The notes under the pieces were generated by a model. That model was not told the origin of the DNA and searched no databases. It worked only from the letters and a program-made list of their open reading frames with translations. Source: Tumebacillus algifaecis (GTDB taxonomy: Bacteria; Bacillota; Bacilli; Tumebacillales; Tumebacillaceae). From it: 64,000 nucleotides of DNA. The position numbers were made by a program, and so were the translations under genes. Below are positions 59,204 through 64,000 of this stretch, one piece after another. The DNA is taken from contig NZ_CP022657.1 of assembly GCF_002243515.1 (NCBI RefSeq), positions 2,967,001 through 3,031,000 on the forward strand, read 5' to 3'. Position 1 is the first letter of the stretch. Each line of letters opens with the position of its first letter.

Positions 59204-59820
59204 CCGAAAGTCATGTAGGGGCCACGAGAGGCCACTTCGAGCTGTGCCCTTTGATAGTTCTCCATCCGCTTGTTGTATTGACGCTCCAAATCCTGCGCGG
59301 CCTTGTTGATCTGTTCGATGACACGGGATGCTGGGTGAGCATCGATCTCCGATGCATTCGGGATTTTGTAGTTGATATAGCGCTGCAGCCGCTCCTGATC
59401 GGCGAGCACAGCACGCAACGCATTGGCTGATGCGAGCCACACGACCGCTGGGACATCGTACTCGGGAACCGATTCTGGCGACCTCATACCCCTGTAGAAA
59501 AATGAGAAGGAGCCCGCCTTTTTGGGAGACTCCTTCAAAATCAGCACCTTTTCGGAAAGGAGGAAGTTTAGCGAAGGCTCAACTTCCATCCCCATGAAGT
59601 CGGCAGGCAGGTCGTAGTCCGTTTGGCCGACGATCACGTCGATGCGACCGCGTCGGTTTTGCACCGGATTCCATCGACTGTAATCGCTCACCGCGTCAAT
59701 GACGATCGACTGAAGCTCGTCTGGTATTGTGCCCTCCTCTTCGTCCTGGCTCGCCAGCGCGAAGACTGAGCCCTTCAAATCGCTGATCTGACTACGAACC
59801 TTGTTGATTAGATTCTGCAT
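59200..59820 (-). CDS. Phage head-tail adaptor-like protein
   Basis: A 206-residue protein starting MQNLINKVRSQISDLKGSVF (GGAGGCGAGACGAC before ATG 59820). SRWNPVQNRRGRIDVIVGQT and YDLPADFMGMEVEPSLNFLL look like phage adaptor proteins of the gp6/gp15 type that sit below the portal. It overlaps the gene upstream by 29 bases. Function is by position and general resemblance. Confidence 0.6.
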   Translation of the reverse strand: MQNLINKVRSQISDLKGSVFALASQDEEEGTIPDELQSIVIDAVSDYSRWNPVQNRRGRIDVIVGQTDYDLPADFMGMEVEPSLNFLLSEKVLILKESPKKAGSFSFFYRGMRSPESVPEYDVPAVVWLASANALRAVLADQERLQRYINYKIPNASEIDAHPASRVIEQINKAAQDLERQYNKRMENYQRAQLEVASRGPYMTFG

Positions 59821-60166
59821 GTCGTCTCGCCTCCTCCACATAGAAAGCGTAGAGTGTCGGCTTATCCTTGTCCTGCTCAGAATAGTCGACGCCCCACGCT
59901 TCCAATTGGGTTTTCATTTCGTTGACCGTGACGCTGTCATATGCTGGCGGTTTGAACGTCGGCTGACTATCGTGTCCCTCACCGCCCACAGAAAGACCAG
60001 TGGGTGAAGAAAGGAACGGCGGGCGAATGGTTTGCTCCTTCGCTGCATTGTCGGTTGTAACAATTTCAATATGACCTTTTGGCGGGGCATAAAAAGACCC
60101 AGGCTGTACGATCAGTCCGTTTACGATGATCGGGTCAGACCCGGGCGGGTGGAATTTCTGGTTCAC
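59792..60166 (-). CDS. Small virion-region protein with C-terminal HeH/Rho-N-like segment
   Basis: A 124-residue protein starting at GTG 60166 (GGAGGTGATGGCAC upstream), MNQKFHPPGSDPIIVNGLIV. It is Pro-rich for 80 residues, then has a short helix-extended-loop pattern (YDSVTVNEMKTQLEAWGVDY) resembling the small DNA-binding HeH segment found in phage head-region proteins. It follows the capsid polyprotein by 16 bases. Confidence 0.6.
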   Translation of the reverse strand: MNQKFHPPGSDPIIVNGLIVQPGSFYAPPKGHIEIVTTDNAAKEQTIRPPFLSSPTGLSVGGEGHDSQPTFKPPAYDSVTVNEMKTQLEAWGVDYSEQDKDKPTLYAFYVEEARRHAESNQQGS

Positions 60167-60182
60167 GTGCCATCACCTCCGA

Positions 60183-62927
60183 TTATTGCTCGGAACGATA
60201 GAACTTGATCGTGCGAAGCTTCTGCTGAATCGGCGTCTTGATCGCGTCGTTGCAGAACAGGTAGATCTCTTCGCCGCCATTCAGCTCTCCTTCATCGGTA
60301 CGTGTCTCGAACGGGCCTTTCATGGTCATACCAGTTTCAATCGCGTACTTGGTTGCACCACGCTGTCCGAGCAAGAGACGCGAATCACCGGCGCTCCACG
60401 GCTCATTGTGCTCGACCATGTTGATGCCCTTGATCTGCGCCACCCACCCGGTCGGGTTGAGGTCAGAGCCGTTCATCTTGCTCCATGTCTTAAAGAGCTC
60501 AGCCTGCGAGATTTCGTTGGAGAGGACTTCTGACATCATACCGAAGTTCGGACGATAGAAGTTCGGAGCAGAACCCATCGCGGCCTTTTGCGCGCCGATC
60601 AGATGCAAGAGCTTGTTAAGGTGCTTTTCGTAGTCCATGCCCGCGGCCGGGCTCAGATTGAACAGTTGGATATTGGTCACATAGCTGTAGTCGACAGTAA
60701 CTGCACCGTTCGACAGTGCGCCATCGAGGGTGATGGTGCCGTTGTCGTAGTCAATTTCTGCTGTCGACAGTTCGACTTCTACTCCGTCCACTTTGACCAC
60801 GATCTTGTTAAGCACCTGATTTTGTACGCCACTCTCCGTGAGCACATTCGAAAAGCGCTCGCGGACGATCGGAACGTAGTGATTCGGTTCTGCCAGAGTC
60901 CCGCCGCGCAACAGCGTGATCGTGGCGCGGTCGGGGCTGATCTTCGGTGTTTCGCCGTTCACACGGATCGCGCCGTGCTCATCAGCCGACAAAAGCATCT
61001 CTTCGTGCAAGTCCAGAGACGTTTCACGCTTCAGATCTTCGGCAATATGGTAAACAAGTCGAGCCAGCGCGTTGTAGTTCAGCGGGCCGGACTTCAGGAA
61101 AGTCATGGTTTCGAGAGAGATTTCTGCGGCCAACTTCCGGGTGCGTGCCACGATCTGCAAGAAGTCGAGGCTCAACTTCCCTTTTGCCATCGGCTTCATT
61201 TCACCGTTTCGGGTCGGACGGCTGTTGGATCGAGCGTAAGTCTCACGCGGAATCTTAGCGAATTGACCTTTAAACGTGCCTGTTTCCACGAAGTGGAGTG
61301 CAATCATTGTTTGGAACACCTGTTCAATGATCTGGCGCTCAAAGATGACACCATTCATGACGCTCGTGGTCGTAGTCGCAGTATCGAAGGAGTCAGCGAA
61401 CAAGGAGAGTCGATCGCCATTTGCCGCATCGAACGCGTCGAGAACTTCTTTCACGACATGTTTGTTCAGTTTCTTGGTGTTCTCATCGACGCTGTCCACC
61501 ATAGATTGCACGTCCTCAACTGCCTCTCGCAGCTTGTCGGCCACTTCCATCCAACCGTTTTCCTCGCCAACGTGCTCCACCCCACTGTTCACGCGAGCCT
61601 GAGCATCGACGATCGGGTTGTTCCGGTCGAAGCCGAGGTTTTTCAACTTGTTGTCAGCAGAAAGCTGTGCAGCGAAGTCGAAAGCATCGTTGAATGTCTT
61701 CTCTGCTAGGTCCTTGCTGGTCAGGTCGATTTTGTCTGTCACGACTTTTTGGACGTGCGGCGGCAGCTTGGCAAGCTTGTCTTGCACTTCCTGGCTGTCG
61801 ATGAACGCCTGCGCGGCCACACGGTTCTTGCGCTGCTCCTCCGCTTGGCGCAAGGTTTCAAGTTCGTTCTTCTGTTCCTCCGCCTCACGCTGACCGAGAA
61901 TCGCGTCGCACATCGGCGCGCAATCTGCTTCTTCGGTGCGAATTCGTTTGAGCTCGGAATCTGTCATTGCCATGAGCTGTTGGAAAGTGTACTTCAAGTT
62001 TTCGTCCCCCTCTTCCCCATTGGGATGTTCTTGATGATCGGTAAATCCGATGCGGTTGGCGCGTTTGTCCATCTCCTCCGCCTCGATCAACTCTCTGATT
62101 TGCCACCATCGCTTATACCAGGCAGTATCGAAAGCTGCACGGTCGATCGCATCCAGCTCCTCTTGTTCGACCTTGTTTTTGAGTCGAGTGAGATCGGAAA
62201 GTTTCTCTGCCGCTTTCACCTGTTTGATAAACGGGTCAACCGCATCAGAGTACTCCTGCTGGTCACCACGATCATCGGAGAGAATTTCGTCGATCTGACC
62301 ATCCGTGATCGGCACAGCCGAACCGAGGGTGTCAGTCAGAGCAGGATCATCAAGCACGTCGAAGACGGTCAGCTCCAAGCGTGTGGCAACCGTGACCGCT
62401 TTTCCGTTGAACTGCCCTCGTTTCCCCGACCCGCTTGCACGCATCGAACACCCGATTTTTCCACCGGCATCGAGCACCGCCTGCAGATCTCGCCCGCGTT
62501 GTGTGTCGATCGTGTGGAAAATAAAATAGACGTTTCCGGCCTGATCTGGCTCCAGAACGTCTACAACTTTGATGCACTTGTTTTCGGTTTTGGACTTCCA
62601 GCCTAGCTTACCGTCGGCTCTTTTGTACGAGTCAGGGTGCCCTTCCTCACCGATCGCGCCGCGAGGGTTGTTTGCTTTCCACTCACCGACCATCGATGAC
62701 AGAACAGCGCGGGGATACACCCGATTGTTGCCGTTCACCACATCTGCACGTGTTCCGAGCATCTTGTAGAGCTTCGGACCCGCCTTAAAGCCGATCTGAC
62801 CATTGCTTTGGTCAACGATCTCTACTGGCCCATTGGTCGCATCCAGATATGGTTCGACCACGACATCAGAACTGCCTTGACTCTGACTGTCCAGAAAAGG
62901 GATCAAAGTTTGAGTTTCAATCGGCAT
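60183..62927 (-). CDS. Prohead protease-scaffold-major capsid polyprotein
   Basis: A 914-residue protein with three parts. Residues about 35-210 look like a T4 gp21-type prohead serine protease: NGNNRVYPRAVLSSM, IGEEGHPDS (His), GKIGCSMRASGSG (Ser). Residues about 210-460 are charged and helical (QEYSDAVDPFIKQVKAAEKL, REAEEQKNELETLRQAEEQR), the scaffold-like delta region. Residues about 500-914 are capsid-like (GQFAKIPRETYARSNSRPTR, LHEEMLLSADEHGAIRVNGE, HNEPWSAGDSRLLLGQ). The start is ATG 62927 with AAAGGAG upstream. Protease and capsid are usually separate genes; here all three are fused, probably with self-cleavage. Confidence 0.75.
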   Translation of the reverse strand: MPIETQTLIPFLDSQSQGSSDVVVEPYLDATNGPVEIVDQSNGQIGFKAGPKLYKMLGTRADVVNGNNRVYPRAVLSSMVGEWKANNPRGAIGEEGHPDSYKRADGKLGWKSKTENKCIKVVDVLEPDQAGNVYFIFHTIDTQRGRDLQAVLDAGGKIGCSMRASGSGKRGQFNGKAVTVATRLELTVFDVLDDPALTDTLGSAVPITDGQIDEILSDDRGDQQEYSDAVDPFIKQVKAAEKLSDLTRLKNKVEQEELDAIDRAAFDTAWYKRWWQIRELIEAEEMDKRANRIGFTDHQEHPNGEEGDENLKYTFQQLMAMTDSELKRIRTEEADCAPMCDAILGQREAEEQKNELETLRQAEEQRKNRVAAQAFIDSQEVQDKLAKLPPHVQKVVTDKIDLTSKDLAEKTFNDAFDFAAQLSADNKLKNLGFDRNNPIVDAQARVNSGVEHVGEENGWMEVADKLREAVEDVQSMVDSVDENTKKLNKHVVKEVLDAFDAANGDRLSLFADSFDTATTTTSVMNGVIFERQIIEQVFQTMIALHFVETGTFKGQFAKIPRETYARSNSRPTRNGEMKPMAKGKLSLDFLQIVARTRKLAAEISLETMTFLKSGPLNYNALARLVYHIAEDLKRETSLDLHEEMLLSADEHGAIRVNGETPKISPDRATITLLRGGTLAEPNHYVPIVRERFSNVLTESGVQNQVLNKIVVKVDGVEVELSTAEIDYDNGTITLDGALSNGAVTVDYSYVTNIQLFNLSPAAGMDYEKHLNKLLHLIGAQKAAMGSAPNFYRPNFGMMSEVLSNEISQAELFKTWSKMNGSDLNPTGWVAQIKGINMVEHNEPWSAGDSRLLLGQRGATKYAIETGMTMKGPFETRTDEGELNGGEEIYLFCNDAIKTPIQQKLRTIKFYRSEQ

Positions 62928-62932
62928 TTCTT

Positions 62933-64000
62933 TTACCACTCCTTTCCGACGAACCCCTTACACGTTGGACATGTTCGTTCGTCGCTTGTTACCAAAATGA
63001 TGACCTTCCCGTCCTCCACGCTATATGTGCAACGGCAACGGATATGGGCGGGCAATGAAGGCGCTTTTGATATATCTACCCCCGCCTCTGCGTACATCCT
63101 CAAAGCCGATCGGTTGTATGCCCACATGCTCTCCGTCCGAGCAATCGCTTCTGATCGGTTCTTGTAGGCGTTGTCGTAGACTTCTCCAATCGCTTCACGT
63201 ACCATTTTTGTCAGCTCGCGTTTACTTCCGGTAAGAAAGCCTGCTGCAAGCGCCTCACGCAGCTGCCTCTCGGTCGTAGCGTCGATGCCAACCACTCTCT
63301 TAGCGCTATTCTCAAGCAAATCTTCGAAAATGTCCTCTCGAAAGAGCTTGAAATTGAGACCCACGTTAGTTGCGGCCAGCGTTCCTCCGATCACGGCGGA
63401 GTGAGTGTAGATATATGCCAATTCCGCGCTGTATTTCTCGCGGTCATCAGCATGTACCGTGACAACGGCATTGATGAACTGATCGATGGCATCCTCGCTA
63501 AGATAGACCTCGTCTTCATCGGATTTTGCGTCGAGCACGATGTCGTCCAGAGGAAGACTGATCTTCGAAGCTTGCTTTCGCAGACGACGGAAGCGCTTTT
63601 GCCACCTCTGCTTACCTTCGGACTCAATCTCATCCATCCCTGCGAGGTGCGCCTCATCGTCTGCCTTCGCATCCGTGACCGCGTCGTCGGGATCGTCCTG
63701 CTCATCCTCGTCAGAAGACTTCTTGACGGCCTTCTCTCGGGCTTGTGCTTCCTCTTGCAGCGCCATTATGACAAATTCGGGGTTTTCCACGCCGAAGATA
63801 TGCGCGGTGTTGTTGATTGCTGTTCTCTTGTCGATCAATCCAGCATCTAACGCCATTTTGGTGCGCTCGATCACTTTGTCATCTGGTTCGTCGCGAAGCG
63901 GTTGCCAGATGATGTCGAACACGAGATCCACAGCTTCCGCGTCGATACCGTGCAGTAGCAGCTCCAATTCGATCAGCGCGCGTAGACCCGAGAATTCACC
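62933..64000 (-). CDS. Portal/MuF-like head morphogenesis protein, C-terminal part
   Basis: The frame is open to the right edge, so the N-terminus lies outside the window. The visible 355 residues begin with a portal-tail-like helical stretch (DEPDDKVIERTKMALDAGLI) and an acidic linker (SDEDEQDDPDDAVTD). The rest is a MuF/SPP1-gp7-like minor head domain: RTESMWAYNRSALRMYAEAG and the Cys cluster IRCRCTYSV, CPTC near the end. A portal-minor head fusion is inferred because the portal-like and MuF-like stretches are in one frame. The stop is 5 bases before the capsid polyprotein start. Confidence 0.7.
   Translation of the reverse strand, partial: GEFSGLRALIELELLLHGIDAEAVDLVFDIIWQPLRDEPDDKVIERTKMALDAGLIDKRTAINNTAHIFGVENPEFVIMALQEEAQAREKAVKKSSDEDEQDDPDDAVTDAKADDEAHLAGMDEIESEGKQRWQKRFRRLRKQASKISLPLDDIVLDAKSDEDEVYLSEDAIDQFINAVVTVHADDREKYSAELAYIYTHSAVIGGTLAATNVGLNFKLFREDIFEDLLENSAKRVVGIDATTERQLREALAAGFLTGSKRELTKMVREAIGEVYDNAYKNRSEAIARTESMWAYNRSALRMYAEAGVDISKAPSLPAHIRCRCTYSVEDGKVIILVTSDERTCPTCKGFVGKEW

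Noticed and set aside
1-64000. tRNA, rRNA, riboswitch or T-box elements
   Set aside because: I looked for cloverleaf arms and common leader motifs in the intergenic gaps and saw none I could support. A covariance-model scan would settle it.

Overview
The window looks like the chromosome of a spore-forming member of the Bacillales, of the Alicyclobacillaceae/Tumebacillus type. The evidence is the gene order yicC-remA-gmk-rpoZ-coaBC-priA-def-fmt-rsmB next to rqcH and a Ca2+ P-type ATPase, which is the B. subtilis yloA-yloM order. A YheC/YheD-type spore protein, AGGAGG-type ribosome binding sites and a fairly GC-rich backbone agree with this. The genus is inference; no rRNA is present.

Positions 1-33.4 kb are host backbone. 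Positions 1-11.7 kb hold the housekeeping run on the minus strand (translation start and end processing, replication restart, CoA synthesis, RNA polymerase omega, guanylate kinase, RemA, dapF, Ca2+ pump). gmk carries an apparent one-base deletion. Positions 11.8-33.4 kb are a patchwork of short units: a heptad-repeat coiled-coil protein, a long aldo/keto reductase, RqcH, a three-gene ABC-2 exporter, a glycosyltransferase, a spore ATP-grasp protein, membrane proteins, an esterase, a secreted subtilase with a Cache-like front domain, glycolate oxidase GlcD/GlcF, a monoacylglycerol-lipase-like hydrolase and a Crp/Fnr regulator. Most units end in clear intrinsic terminators.

Positions 34-64 kb are most simply read as the left part of a prophage whose integrase, lysogeny genes and terminase lie to the right of the window. 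The late genes run right to left on the minus strand: portal/MuF-like protein (cut by the window end), a protease-scaffold-capsid polyprotein, head-tail connectors, contractile sheath and tube, a tail chaperone with a GGGAAAC -1 frameshift site, a tape measure with an Asn/Gly/Arg-rich insert, a PBSX-like baseplate (LysM, XkdQ, gp45-like, gp25, gpJ, YmfQ), tail fibre, a DUF4376 protein, a papain-like hydrolase, two holins and an amidase. Beyond the lysis genes come a three-gene AT-rich module on the opposite strand, a second shorter tail fibre with small relic ORFs, and an IS21-family element (37924-40103) whose ends and 4-bp target duplication are visible.

The most interesting stretch is 34.1-37.8 kb, plausibly prophage cargo. 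A SIR2-TPR protein is followed by a small predicted transcript (promoter, 16-bp perfect hairpin, 18-codon ORF with a strong RBS, terminator), and then by a TIR/deoxyribosyltransferase-like protein that ends in a PcrA/UvrD-type Tudor-like domain. The last gene is bracketed by 14-bp direct repeats. Two putative NAD-consuming effectors side by side suggest an anti-phage system related in principle, but not in architecture, to Thoeris and DSR systems. The second candidate for new biology is the three-gene module at 41.4-42.9 kb.
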